Shown: piece after piece, positions 1 to 8,407 of the stretch
Layout: each line of letters begins with the position of its first letter
How positions within the stretch are numbered: the stretch's first letter is position 1
From: Hyphomicrobiales bacterium
GTDB taxonomy: Bacteria > Pseudomonadota > Alphaproteobacteria > Rhizobiales > Beijerinckiaceae
Reading direction: 5' to 3'
DNA: 64,000 nt
Assembly: GCA_900470095.1 (NCBI GenBank)
Contig: UBZM01000025.1
Location: 177,517 to 241,516 of the forward strand
Notes under the pieces: model-generated
Told to the model about the DNA's origin: nothing
Databases searched by the model: none
What the model saw: the letters and a program-made list of their open reading frames with translations, nothing else
Program-made: the position numbers and the translations under genes

Positions 1-1
1 G

Positions 2-337
2 CAGCCGGAGCAGGTTCTGGGCCTCCACATGGATCAGTCCAGTCTCTGCGTGATCCAGGACGAGCACTACAAATACGTCCATTTCGCCGCGTTGCCGCCG
101 CTCTTCTTCGACCTCGGCAAGGATCCGCACCAGTTCGTCAATCTGGCCGGAGATCCGGCCTATGCCGCCCTGGTGCGCGACTATGCCCAGAAGGCGCTGT
201 CCTGGCGGCTGACCCATGCCGACCGGACACTGACCCATTTCCGCTCCGGCCCGCGCGGGCTCGAGGAGCGTGATCCCAACGCCACCCCTTCAGGAGATGA
301 ACAATGGTCGGTTCCTTCACGCGTCGCAGCGCAATAG
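2..337 (+). CDS. C-terminal part of a sulfatase / phosphonate monoester hydrolase-like enzyme (5' truncated)
   Basis: Only the last 111 codons are in the window; the frame is open from base 2. The stretch VIQDEHYKYVHF followed by LPPLFFDLGKDPHQFVNLA is the typical C-terminal signature of alkaline-phosphatase-superfamily sulfatases and phosphonate monoester hydrolases, where the strand is followed by an 'FDL..DP.E..NLA' motif. The catalytic formylglycine site and metal ligands would lie upstream, outside the window. The reading frame runs 34 bases into the next gene, so the two are translationally close and probably co-transcribed. Its position next to a family-5 ABC uptake system suggests hydrolysis of an imported or periplasmic ester. 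The substrate (sulfate, phosphonate or phosphodiester) cannot be told from this fragment. Confidence 0.75.
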   Translation, partial: QPEQVLGLHMDQSSLCVIQDEHYKYVHFAALPPLFFDLGKDPHQFVNLAGDPAYAALVRDYAQKALSWRLTHADRTLTHFRSGPRGLEERDPNATPSGDEQWSVPSRVAAQ

Positions 338-1941
338 CGCTTGGCGGCTCGGCCCTCATTCTGCCGCGCTTTGCGATCGCACAGGCCGATAACCGGCCCT
401 CGATCACCATCGCGGTGCAGAAGATCGCCAATTCCAACACGCTCGACGTGCTGCGCGAGCAGTCCAATGTCGGCGAGCGCGTCTTCTTCTCGTCGATCTG
501 GGAGGGGCTGATCGGCCGCAACTGGCTCGGCAATCTCGAGACCGTTCCCGGTCTCGCGACCGAGTGGAAGCGCATCGACGACAAGACTGTCGAGCTCAAG
601 CTGCGCCGCGGTGTGAAGTTCCATAACGGCGACGAGCTGACGGCGGAGGATGTCGCGTTCTCCTTCAGCAGGCAGCGCATGTTCGGCGACACGCAGCCGT
701 CGCAGGGGAAGACGATCTCCGTCGACTTCGTCGTCGGCGGGGGCCGCGCCAACAAGGAACTGCCGGCAGAAGTGCCGGCGGTGGCGCGCCGCTCCTGGCC
801 GGCTCTGCTCGGCATCGAGATCGTCGACAAATACACGGTGCGCTTCGTCAACGGCACGCCCGACGTGACGATGGAGGGCCGCATCTCGCGCTATGGCAGC
901 GAGATCATGAATCGGCGCGCCTTCGAAGAGGCGAAAACCTATAGCGACTGGGCGACCAGGCCGGTCACGACCGGCCCCTACCGGATCGCCGAGTATCGCC
1001 CGGACGTCTCGCTGCTGCTCGAGGCCCATGACGAGTACTGGGGTGGCCGCCCGCCGCTGAAATCGATCCGTTTTGTCGAGGTGCCGGAGACGGCGTCCCG
1101 CATCAACGGGCTGCTCTCCGGCCAGTACCAGTTCGCCTGCGACATCCCGCCGGACCAGATCTCGCAGATCGAGAAGAATCCGGCCTTCGAGGTGCAGGGC
1201 GGGACCATTCTCAATCACCGCCTGACGGTATTCGACAAGAGCCATGCGCAGCTGCAGAATCCGCTGGTTCGCCGCGCCATGACGCATTCGATCGACCGGC
1301 AGGCGATCGTCGACTCGCTCTGGGCCGGCCGTACCGTGGTGCCGAAGGGGCTGCAATGGCCCTATTACGGCGAGATGTTCCACGCCGATTGGGCGGTGCC
1401 GGCCTTCGATCTGAAGCTGGCGCGCGAGCTGGTCAAGCAGTCCGGCTACAAGGGCGATCCGATCCCGTATCGCCTGCTCAACAACTACTACACCAACCAG
1501 ACTGCCACGGCGCAGGTCCTGGTCGAGATGTGGAAGGAGGCGGGGCTCAACGTCGAGATCCAGGTCAAGGAGAACTGGCAGCAGATTCTCGAGCGCACGC
1601 CGACCCGGGCGGTGCGCGACTGGTCGAATTCGGCGCCCTTCAACGATCCCGTCTCCTCGATCGTTGCCCAGCACGGCCCCAACGGCCAGCAGCAGCAGGC
1701 CGGCGAATGGCGCAATGACGAGATGAACATGCTCTCGGTCGAACTCGAAACCTCGACCGACCGGGCCCGCCGCAAGGCCGCGTTCCGCCGCATGCTGGAA
1801 ATCGCCGAGCGCGAGGACCCGGCCTATACGGTGCTGCACCAGAACGCGACCTTCACGGCCAAACCCAAGGCACTGGCCTGGAAGGCCTCGCCGGCCTTCG
1901 CGATGGATTTCCGTGCCGAGAACTGGGGCGGCCGGAGCTGA
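304..1941 (+). CDS. ABC transporter substrate-binding protein, family 5 (peptide/nickel/opine type), copy 1
   Basis: 545 residues, the usual length of SBP_bac_5 proteins. The N-terminus has a twin-arginine-like signal (TRRSAIALGG, residues 6-15) and a probable cleavage site after the AIAQA segment, so a periplasmic location is expected. The motif [19 protein letters not shown] (about residues 102-120) is the family-5 signature. The ATG at 304 is preceded by AGGAG at a good distance. It is followed by a near-copy of itself and by matching ATPases and permeases, so it is one of two receptors of a single importer. The region around the signal-peptide cleavage site is almost identical in protein and DNA to copy 2, which points to recent duplication or gene conversion. 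The substrate is unknown. Confidence 0.93.
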   Translation: MVGSFTRRSAIALGGSALILPRFAIAQADNRPSITIAVQKIANSNTLDVLREQSNVGERVFFSSIWEGLIGRNWLGNLETVPGLATEWKRIDDKTVELKLRRGVKFHNGDELTAEDVAFSFSRQRMFGDTQPSQGKTISVDFVVGGGRANKELPAEVPAVARRSWPALLGIEIVDKYTVRFVNGTPDVTMEGRISRYGSEIMNRRAFEEAKTYSDWATRPVTTGPYRIAEYRPDVSLLLEAHDEYWGGRPPLKSIRFVEVPETASRINGLLSGQYQFACDIPPDQISQIEKNPAFEVQGGTILNHRLTVFDKSHAQLQNPLVRRAMTHSIDRQAIVDSLWAGRTVVPKGLQWPYYGEMFHADWAVPAFDLKLARELVKQSGYKGDPIPYRLLNNYYTNQTATAQVLVEMWKEAGLNVEIQVKENWQQILERTPTRAVRDWSNSAPFNDPVSSIVAQHGPNGQQQQAGEWRNDEMNMLSVELETSTDRARRKAAFRRMLEIAEREDPAYTVLHQNATFTAKPKALAWKASPAFAMDFRAENWGGRS

Positions 1942-1955
1942 TCGCAGTCCTATCG

Positions 1956-1990
1956 CGGCGCGCCCCGAAAGGGCGCGCCGCTTTCTGTTT
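1956..1990 (+). terminator. Intercistronic hairpin, terminator-like, between the two binding-protein genes
   Basis: A perfect 10-bp GC-rich stem (1956-1965 paired with 1971-1980) closes a 5-base loop and is followed by CTTTCTGTTT. It sits 15 bases after the first binding-protein stop and before the second start. It can act as a partial terminator or as a 3' stabiliser that raises binding-protein mRNA over the downstream genes, a known arrangement in ABC importer operons. Which role applies is inference. Confidence 0.6.
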
Positions 1991-2012
1991 CCGATGACTT
2001 CTGGAGGGTTCA

Positions 2013-3650
2013 TTGACCCATCTGACACGCCGCCATGCGCTTGGCCTCGGCGCGGCCTCGACCGGTGCCCTGATCCTGCCGCGCTTCGCGATCGCCCAGG
2101 CCGATAACCGGCCCTCGATCACCATCGCGGTCCAGAAGATCGCCAATTCCAACACGTTGGAAACGCTGCGCGAGCAGTCCAATGTCGGCACCCGCACCTT
2201 CTACAGCTATGCCGAGAGCCTGATCGATACCGACTGGGCCGGCGACCTGTCGCTCCGGCCGGGCCTCGCCACGGCCTGGCGCCGCATCGATGACCGCACC
2301 GTCGAGCTGACGCTACGCCAGGGCGTCACGTTTCATAATGGCGAGACCATGACTGCCGAGGACGTCGCCTTCTCCTTCGGCTCCGAACGGATGTGGGGTG
2401 GAGCGGGGCAGGCGGGCTCGGCCGGGCTATTCGGTTCGGTGACTGCCGGCGCCGCCGGCAAGCAGCCGCCCGCCGAGGTGGTGGCGGTGGCGAGGCGAGC
2501 CTTCCCGGGCTTCGAGAAAATCGAGATCGTCGATCCGCAGACCGTTCGCTTCGTTAACAAGACACCCGACGTGACGCTCGAAGGCCGTATCTCGCGCAAT
2601 GTCGGCATCATCGTCTCGCGCAAGGCTTTTGCCGAGGCCGGGAGCTGGCTCGACTGGGCGCGTAAGCCCGTCGGGACAGGGCCCTATGGGATCGCCGAGT
2701 TCAAGCCCGATCAGTCGCTGACGCTCGTCGCGCATGACGCCTACTGGGGCGGCCGGCCGCTCCTCAAGCAGATCCGGTTCGTCGAGGTGCCGGAGACGGC
2801 GTCCCGCATCAACGGTCTGCGTTCGGGCGAGTATGACTTTGCCTGCGATATCCCGCCTGACCAGATCAGCGAGATCGAGAAGAACCCGCGTCATGAGGTG
2901 CTCGGCGGCCTGATCACCAATCACCGCCTGACGACCTTCGACAAGACCCATCCCCAACTCGAAAACCCGCTGGTGCGCCGGGCCATGACCCATGCCATCG
3001 ACCGCCAGACCATCGTCGATGCGCTCTGGGGCGGGCGCACCCGCGTGCCCAAGGGGCTGCAATGGGAGTTCTACGGCGACATGTTTATCGCCGATTGGGC
3101 GGTACCGGCCTTCGATCCCAAGCTCGCCCGCGAACTGGTGAAGCAGTCGGGCTACAAGGGCGACACGATTCCTTACCGGCTGCTCAACAATTACTATACC
3201 GGCCAGGTTTCAACGGCGCAGGTGCTAATCGAGAGCTGGCGCGAGATCGGCCTGAACGTCGAAATCGAAAGCAAGGAGAACTTCCCGCAGGTTCTGGCAA
3301 AGGGGTCGACGCGGGCGGTGCGCGACTGGTCGAACAGCGCCGCCTTCAACGATCCTGTCGCCTCGATCACCGCCCAGCACGGCCCGACCGGCCAGCAATG
3401 GCAGATTGGCGAGTGGCGCAACGACGAGATGGGCAAGCTGTCCGACGAGCTTGAGACCTCGACCGACCGTGCCAGGCGCAAGGCGATGTTCCGCCGCATC
3501 CTGGAAATCTGCGAGCGCGAGGACCCCGCCTATACCGTGCTGCACCAGACAGCGAATTTCACGGCCAAGCGCCGGGATATCCAGTGGAAGGCGGCACAGG
3601 CCTTCGTCATGGATTTCAGGGCGCGCAACTGGGGCGGGATCCGCTCGTGA
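2013..3650 (+). CDS. ABC transporter substrate-binding protein, family 5, copy 2
   Basis: 545 residues, the same length as its upstream paralogue, with which it shares by eye more than half of its residues along the whole length. The start is a TTG at 2013, chosen because GGAGGG lies 5 bases upstream and the signal peptide ([13 protein letters not shown], then a probable cut after AIAQA) begins there. The family-5 motif [19 protein letters not shown] is present. Differences between the copies are concentrated around residues 125-155, where this copy carries a glycine/alanine-rich stretch. Its stop overlaps the GTG of the ATPase gene by 3 bases. Having two receptors on one transporter suggests two related ligands. 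Confidence 0.93.
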   Translation: MTHLTRRHALGLGAASTGALILPRFAIAQADNRPSITIAVQKIANSNTLETLREQSNVGTRTFYSYAESLIDTDWAGDLSLRPGLATAWRRIDDRTVELTLRQGVTFHNGETMTAEDVAFSFGSERMWGGAGQAGSAGLFGSVTAGAAGKQPPAEVVAVARRAFPGFEKIEIVDPQTVRFVNKTPDVTLEGRISRNVGIIVSRKAFAEAGSWLDWARKPVGTGPYGIAEFKPDQSLTLVAHDAYWGGRPLLKQIRFVEVPETASRINGLRSGEYDFACDIPPDQISEIEKNPRHEVLGGLITNHRLTTFDKTHPQLENPLVRRAMTHAIDRQTIVDALWGGRTRVPKGLQWEFYGDMFIADWAVPAFDPKLARELVKQSGYKGDTIPYRLLNNYYTGQVSTAQVLIESWREIGLNVEIESKENFPQVLAKGSTRAVRDWSNSAAFNDPVASITAQHGPTGQQWQIGEWRNDEMGKLSDELETSTDRARRKAMFRRILEICEREDPAYTVLHQTANFTAKRRDIQWKAAQAFVMDFRARNWGGIRS

Positions 3651-4666
3651 GCACGGTGTTGGACAGGTTCGGCACCGTCGCTGACCCGCTGGTCGAGATC
3701 AACGGACTGACGGTCGCCTTCGACGGCGTGAAAGTGTTGCACGGCATCGATCTCTCGGTCGCACGCGGCGAGGCGGTCGGCCTGGTCGGCGAGTCCGGCT
3801 GCGGCAAATCGGTGACCTGGCTGGCCGCTCTCGGCCTCCTGCCGAAGAAGGCGAGCGTCTCCGGCAATGTCAGGCTGGGCAGCACGGAGCTGATCGACGC
3901 CGAACCGGACGTGCTGGACACGGTGCGCGGTGGGCGCATTGCCATGATCTTCCAGGATCCGGCGAGCGCGCTCAATCCCGTCCTTCGCCTCGGCAAGCAG
4001 GTGGGAGAGGCCCTGGCGCTGCATGGCGGCCTCTCCGGGGCGGCGATCAGGGCGGAAGCAAGACGCCTGTTCGATCTCGTCGGGATTCCGGACGCGGCGC
4101 GCCGGCTCGATGCCTTCCCGCACGAACTCTCGGGTGGCCAGAACCAGCGCGTGATGATCGCCATGGCGCTCGCCGGCAAACCCGACCTGCTCGTGGCTGA
4201 TGAGCCGACCACGGCGCTCGATGCCACCATCCAGGCGCAGATTCTCGAGCTATTGACCAAGATCCGGCGCGAGACCGACATGGCGCTGGTGCTGATCAGC
4301 CATGATCTCGGCGTGATATCGCAGACCTGCGACCGGGTCTGCGTGATGTATGCCGGGCGGATCATCGAGACTGCCGAGGCTCAGTCGCTGTTCGACACGC
4401 CGCTGCATCCCTACACGCAGGGTTTGATCGCCGCGCTGCCTCCGCTGGAAGGCGTCCGCCGCAGGCTCGACCCGATCGAGGGCAATGTGCCCGAGCCCTG
4501 GAACCTGCCACCGGGCTGCGCCTTCGCGCCACGTTGCCCACGGCGGGGCGAGGCCTGCGACGCAGGCGTGCCGCCCCTGGCCTGGAAGGCGCCGGGACGC
4601 TTTGCGGCCTGCATCAAGGCGCTTCAGGCCGAACCGGTGCGCCCGCGGGAGCCGGTTTACGCATGA
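3647..4666 (+). CDS. ABC transporter ATP-binding protein, DppD/OppD type
   Basis: 339 residues from a GTG at 3647 that overlaps the previous TGA; an in-frame ATG further upstream would sit inside the binding-protein gene and adds no conserved sequence. Walker A GESGCGKS is at residues 48-55, the LSGGQNQR signature begins near residue 161 and Walker B (LLVADEP) near residue 181. The C-terminal [14 protein letters not shown] segment belongs to the oligopeptide/dipeptide C-terminal domain (Oligo_HPY) found only in this class of importers. It energises import together with the next ATPase. Its stop overlaps the start of that gene in an ATGA junction, so translation is coupled. Confidence 0.93.
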   Translation: MSTVLDRFGTVADPLVEINGLTVAFDGVKVLHGIDLSVARGEAVGLVGESGCGKSVTWLAALGLLPKKASVSGNVRLGSTELIDAEPDVLDTVRGGRIAMIFQDPASALNPVLRLGKQVGEALALHGGLSGAAIRAEARRLFDLVGIPDAARRLDAFPHELSGGQNQRVMIAMALAGKPDLLVADEPTTALDATIQAQILELLTKIRRETDMALVLISHDLGVISQTCDRVCVMYAGRIIETAEAQSLFDTPLHPYTQGLIAALPPLEGVRRRLDPIEGNVPEPWNLPPGCAFAPRCPRRGEACDAGVPPLAWKAPGRFAACIKALQAEPVRPREPVYA

Positions 4667-5655
4667 GCGCTCCCTTGCTTCAGACGCGCAATGTCACGCG
4701 CTGCTACGGCATGCGCAAAGGCCTGCTTGGCCGCTCCGTCGAGGTGCGCGCCGTCGATGGCGTCTCGCTGACGGTCGAACGCGGCCGGACACTTGGCCTC
4801 GTCGGCGAATCCGGCTCCGGAAAATCAACCACGGGCCGGCTCGCGCTCGGGCTCGAGAAGCCCGATGCGGGGGATGTTCTGTTCAAGGGCGCCGCCATGC
4901 CCGGCACGGACAGCTTGGCCTGGCGCCAGATGCGCGCGCGCATGCAGATGATCTACCAGGACCCGCTCGGCGCGCTCGACCGGCGCCTCCAGATCGTCGA
5001 ACAGGTGCGAGAGCCCTTCGACGTGCATGGGCTTGGCCAGCCGAAGGAGCGCGAGGCGCTGGCCTTCGCGTTGCTGCAATCGGTCGGCCTGCGCGCCGAC
5101 CAGGGCCGGCGCTACCCGCATGAACTCTCCGGGGGACAGCGCCAGCGCGCGGTCATCGCCCGCGCGCTTGCCACCAAGCCGGACCTCCTGGTCTGCGACG
5201 AGCCGGTCTCGGCGCTCGACGTCTCGATCCAGGCCCAGGTGATCAATCTCCTGGTCGATATCCAGCAGGAACTCGGCCTCGGTCTGCTGTTCATCAGCCA
5301 CGATCTCAAGGTGATCAGGCAGGTCAGCCATCGCGTCGCGGTGATGTATCTCGGCCGGATCGTCGAAGAGGGCGAGGCCGACCTGCTGCTTTCCAACCCG
5401 GCACATCCCTATACCGAGGCGCTGGTCTCGGCCGCGCCGGTGCCCGGCCGCCGCACGCGCCCCCGGATCGTGCTGCAGGGCGACCCGCCGAACCCCGCGG
5501 CGCGCCCCTCGGGATGTGCCTTCCACCCCCGCTGTCATGCGGCACGCGAGCGCTGCAAGGTCGAGAGCCCGTTGCTGAAGCCGATGCCGGATGGCCGGCT
5601 TGCTGCTTGCCATGTTGCGCATGACCAGGCCAATTTCCTGAAGGCTGCGAGCTGA
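4663..5655 (+). CDS. ABC transporter ATP-binding protein, DppF/OppF type
   Basis: 330 residues starting at the ATG at 4663 within an ATGA overlap. Walker A GESGSGKST is at residues 48-56, the signature LSGGQRQR near residue 155, and the Walker B/D-loop region LLVCDEPVSALD follows. The C-terminal CAFHPRCHAARERC segment is again the Oligo_HPY cysteine-containing tail. Upstream in-frame codons lie inside the preceding ATPase gene and are not needed. It forms the second half of the ATPase heterodimer of this importer. Its stop codon shares one base with the ATG of the permease gene. Confidence 0.93.
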   Translation: MSAPLLQTRNVTRCYGMRKGLLGRSVEVRAVDGVSLTVERGRTLGLVGESGSGKSTTGRLALGLEKPDAGDVLFKGAAMPGTDSLAWRQMRARMQMIYQDPLGALDRRLQIVEQVREPFDVHGLGQPKEREALAFALLQSVGLRADQGRRYPHELSGGQRQRAVIARALATKPDLLVCDEPVSALDVSIQAQVINLLVDIQQELGLGLLFISHDLKVIRQVSHRVAVMYLGRIVEEGEADLLLSNPAHPYTEALVSAAPVPGRRTRPRIVLQGDPPNPAARPSGCAFHPRCHAARERCKVESPLLKPMPDGRLAACHVAHDQANFLKAAS

Positions 5656-6590
5656 TGCTGCGTTTCTTCTTTCTGCGTCTCGGTCGCGCGGCACTGACCG
5701 TTGCCCTCGTCGTGACCTTCGCCTTCGTGGTGCTGAGGCTTTCCGGCGATCCGGCGCTGATCATCATGAGCGTGGATGCTCCGCCTGAGGCCATCGCCGC
5801 CTTCCGCAAGGCCTGGGGCCTCGATGATCCGATCTGGCTGCAATATCTGCGCTATTTCTCGGCGATCGGGCAGGGTGAGCTTGGCCAGTCGATGCGCGAT
5901 GGCCGGCCGGCTCTCGAGCTCGTCGCCGAGCGCATCCCCGCCACTCTGGCGCTGACCCTGCCGGCGCTTGCGCTCAAGCTCGGCATCGGCATCCCCGCCG
6001 GCATCTATGCCTCCCTGCATCGCGACAGCCTGATCGACCGCATCGTCATGGTCACGGCAGTCGCCGGCTTCACAGTGCCGAGCTTCGTCCTCGGCCTGGT
6101 GCTTGTGCTGATCTTCTCGGTCCAGCTCGGCTGGCTGCCCTCCGGCGGCCAGGAGAGCTGGCGCCACGCCATCCTGCCGGTGCTGACGCTTGGCATTGGC
6201 GGCGCGGCAGTGCTTGCCCGCTTTACCCGCAGCGCCATGCTCGAGGTGCTCGGCCAATCCTATATCCGAACGGCCAGCGCCAAGGGTGTTCCGTGGCCTG
6301 CCGTGGTGCGCGGCCACGCGCTGCCCAACGCCGCGGTCCCGACCGTCACCATCGTCGGCTTCATGGTCGGCAGCCTGATCGCCGGCGCGGTTGTGGTCGA
6401 GAGCGTGTTCTCCTGGCCGGGCGTCGGACGGCTGCTTGTGGTGTCGGTCGCCAACCGCGACCTTGCCATCGTGCAGTGCATCCTCCTGTTGGTCGCGATC
6501 ACCATGGTCAGCGCCAATCTGATCGTCGATCTGCTTTACGGCGTGCTCGATCCACGCCTGCGCAGCGGCGCCAAGGCAGGAGCGCATTGA
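5655..6590 (+). CDS. ABC transporter permease, DppB type
   Basis: 311 residues with an N-terminal membrane segment (residues 10-30), a periplasmic region and about five further helices, the standard DppB topology. The EAA-like cytoplasmic loop is visible as SYIRTASAKGVPWPAVVRGHALPNA (about residues 203-227), with the conserved glycine. The ATG at 5655 overlaps the preceding TGA by one base. It pairs with the next gene as the membrane channel for the substrate delivered by either of the two binding proteins. Confidence 0.92.
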   Translation: MLRFFFLRLGRAALTVALVVTFAFVVLRLSGDPALIIMSVDAPPEAIAAFRKAWGLDDPIWLQYLRYFSAIGQGELGQSMRDGRPALELVAERIPATLALTLPALALKLGIGIPAGIYASLHRDSLIDRIVMVTAVAGFTVPSFVLGLVLVLIFSVQLGWLPSGGQESWRHAILPVLTLGIGGAAVLARFTRSAMLEVLGQSYIRTASAKGVPWPAVVRGHALPNAAVPTVTIVGFMVGSLIAGAVVVESVFSWPGVGRLLVVSVANRDLAIVQCILLLVAITMVSANLIVDLLYGVLDPRLRSGAKAGAH

Positions 6591-6591
6591 G

Positions 6592-7467
6592 GTGGCCGAC
6601 ATCACAGCCGCTGGCTCTGCGACCGCCACCGTCGACAAGGTCGCCCCCCAGCCGAAGAACCGCATCCCGCTGCTGGTCTGGTTCGGGCTGATCTGGATCG
6701 GCTTCATCCTGATCGTGGCGCTGACGGCGGACTGGATCACGCCCTATCGCTTCACCGCCTACGACCTGCGCAATCGGCTTTCGCCGCCCGGCCATGTGCT
6801 GCACTGGCTCGGCACGGACGAACTCGGCCGCGACGTGCTCTCGCGCCTGATCGTTTCGATCCGCATTTCGCTGCTGGTCGCCTTCGGCGCGACCGTGATC
6901 TCGGCGGTGTTCGGCACGGTGATGGGTTTTCTCGCCGCGCATTTCCGCGGCTGGGTCGAGCAGTTCGTGCTGATGCTGGCCGATTTCCAGGCGGCGATGC
7001 CCTTCCTGATCCTTGCGCTCTCGGTGCTTGCCTTCTTCGGCAATGCTCTGCCGCTCTTCATCGGACTGATGGGGCTCTATGGCTGGGAGCGCTATGCCCG
7101 CATCTCGCGCGGCCTGGCGATCTCGGCCGGGGCGCAGGGTTATGCCGGCGCGGTGCGCCAGATCGGGGCAAGCCCGGCACGCGTCTACCTGCGCCATATC
7201 CTGCCGAATATCGCCTCGACGCTGATCGTCTCGATGACGCTGACCTTTCCCGAGGTCATCCTGCTCGAGAGCGGGCTCTCCTTCCTGGGGCTCGGCGTTC
7301 AGCCTCCGATGACGAGCCTCGGAAACATGGTCGGCTATGGCCGCGAATATCTGACCCGTGCCCCCTGGATCATGCTCGCGCCAGCCTGCACCATCGTGCT
7401 GACGACGCTGGCGGTGAGTCTCGTCGGCGACTGGCTGCGCGATCGGCTCGATCCGACCCTGCGCTGA
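6592..7467 (+). CDS. ABC transporter permease, DppC type
   Basis: 291 residues from a GTG at 6592, one base after the previous stop and preceded by AGGAG inside the upstream gene. The protein begins with about 20 hydrophilic residues, then a membrane helix, the DppC-type LGTDELGRDVLSRLI motif (about residues 70-84) and five more helices. The EAA loop (about residues 182-205) precedes the FPEVILLESGLSFLGLGVQPP segment that is typical of DppC proteins. It completes the permease dimer of the importer. Confidence 0.92.
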   Translation: MADITAAGSATATVDKVAPQPKNRIPLLVWFGLIWIGFILIVALTADWITPYRFTAYDLRNRLSPPGHVLHWLGTDELGRDVLSRLIVSIRISLLVAFGATVISAVFGTVMGFLAAHFRGWVEQFVLMLADFQAAMPFLILALSVLAFFGNALPLFIGLMGLYGWERYARISRGLAISAGAQGYAGAVRQIGASPARVYLRHILPNIASTLIVSMTLTFPEVILLESGLSFLGLGVQPPMTSLGNMVGYGREYLTRAPWIMLAPACTIVLTTLAVSLVGDWLRDRLDPTLR

Positions 7468-7483
7468 TCCTTGGAGAGACAAC

Positions 7484-8407
7484 ATGCATCCCAATGGCGT
7501 CCGCGGTTTCGGCATCACGGCTCCGCGCCCGAAGAGCGATCTCTCCGATTTTGCCGCGATCCTCGACAAGGTCGAGACGCTTGGCGTCGAGTCGACGGAA
7601 TTGCCGATCTTCGACATGGACCTGATCATCGGGGGGCGCATCCGCCGTCCGCATCTCGATCTGCTCAAGCGAGCTTGTGCCGGGCGCAAGCTCGCCTATT
7701 CCGCGCATGGTCCGCTGGCGATCAATTTCTTCGATGATCCCGCCCGCCTGCCGCGCCATTTCGAGGTGCTGAAAGCCTCGATCGAGATCGCGGCCGAGGT
7801 CGGCGCGGTCCATTACGTCATGCATTCCGGCGTCATGCCGGCCCAGCCCGGCGAGGTGGTCGAGGCTGCCTATGATCGCCAGCGTGAGTGGCTGTCGAGG
7901 GCCGGAGATGTGGCGCGCGAGCTCGAGCTCCTGCTTTGCGTCGAGACCATGTTCGGTGGCCACCACGGCAGGATGCACGCCTCGATGCCGTCGCGGCTCG
8001 CCGAGGAGCTCGTCGAGATCGGCCACTCCCATGTCTGGGCGACGCTCGATTTCAGCCATTCCTATTTACGCACGGGCTATTTCGGAGGCGACTATCTCTG
8101 CGAGATCAAGGCGCTTGCCCCTCTCGCCAAGCATCTGCATGTGCACGATTCCTTCGGCCGGGCTGATGCGATCGAGACCTACAGCCTGAGCGAGAAGCTC
8201 GCCTTCGGACACGGCGACCTGCACCTGCCGGTCGGCTGGGGCGATATTCCCTGGGAGGAGCTGATGGAGGCCTGCGTCTTCCCGGACGGCGTCCTCTTCA
8301 ACATCGAGCTCAATCCGCGTTTCTGGTACGCGGCCGAGGAATGCGTCGCCACAACCCGGGCGCTTGCGATGCAGGCGCTGACCAGCGGCTTGAGGAAGAG
8401 CGCATGA
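7484..8407 (+). CDS. Sugar phosphate isomerase/epimerase family TIM barrel
   Basis: 307 residues of the xylose-isomerase-like (AP endonuclease 2) TIM-barrel superfamily. Likely divalent-metal ligands are visible in the expected order: E154 (VETM), D189 (TLDFSH), H221 in HVHDS and E275 (NIELNP). No signal peptide is present, so it acts in the cytoplasm, after import. GGAG lies 7 bases before the ATG. Within this operon it probably isomerises or epimerises the sugar-like moiety released from the imported compound. The family covers isomerases, epimerases and dehydratases, so the reaction itself cannot be assigned. Confidence 0.85.
   Translation: MHPNGVRGFGITAPRPKSDLSDFAAILDKVETLGVESTELPIFDMDLIIGGRIRRPHLDLLKRACAGRKLAYSAHGPLAINFFDDPARLPRHFEVLKASIEIAAEVGAVHYVMHSGVMPAQPGEVVEAAYDRQREWLSRAGDVARELELLLCVETMFGGHHGRMHASMPSRLAEELVEIGHSHVWATLDFSHSYLRTGYFGGDYLCEIKALAPLAKHLHVHDSFGRADAIETYSLSEKLAFGHGDLHLPVGWGDIPWEELMEACVFPDGVLFNIELNPRFWYAAEECVATTRALAMQALTSGLRKSA

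Noticed and set aside
181..2028. 615-residue open frame on the minus strand opposite the first binding-protein gene
   Set aside because: It mirrors a confident gene on the other strand; its composition (R, A, G, D rich, no family motifs) is typical of antisense frames in high-GC coding DNA.
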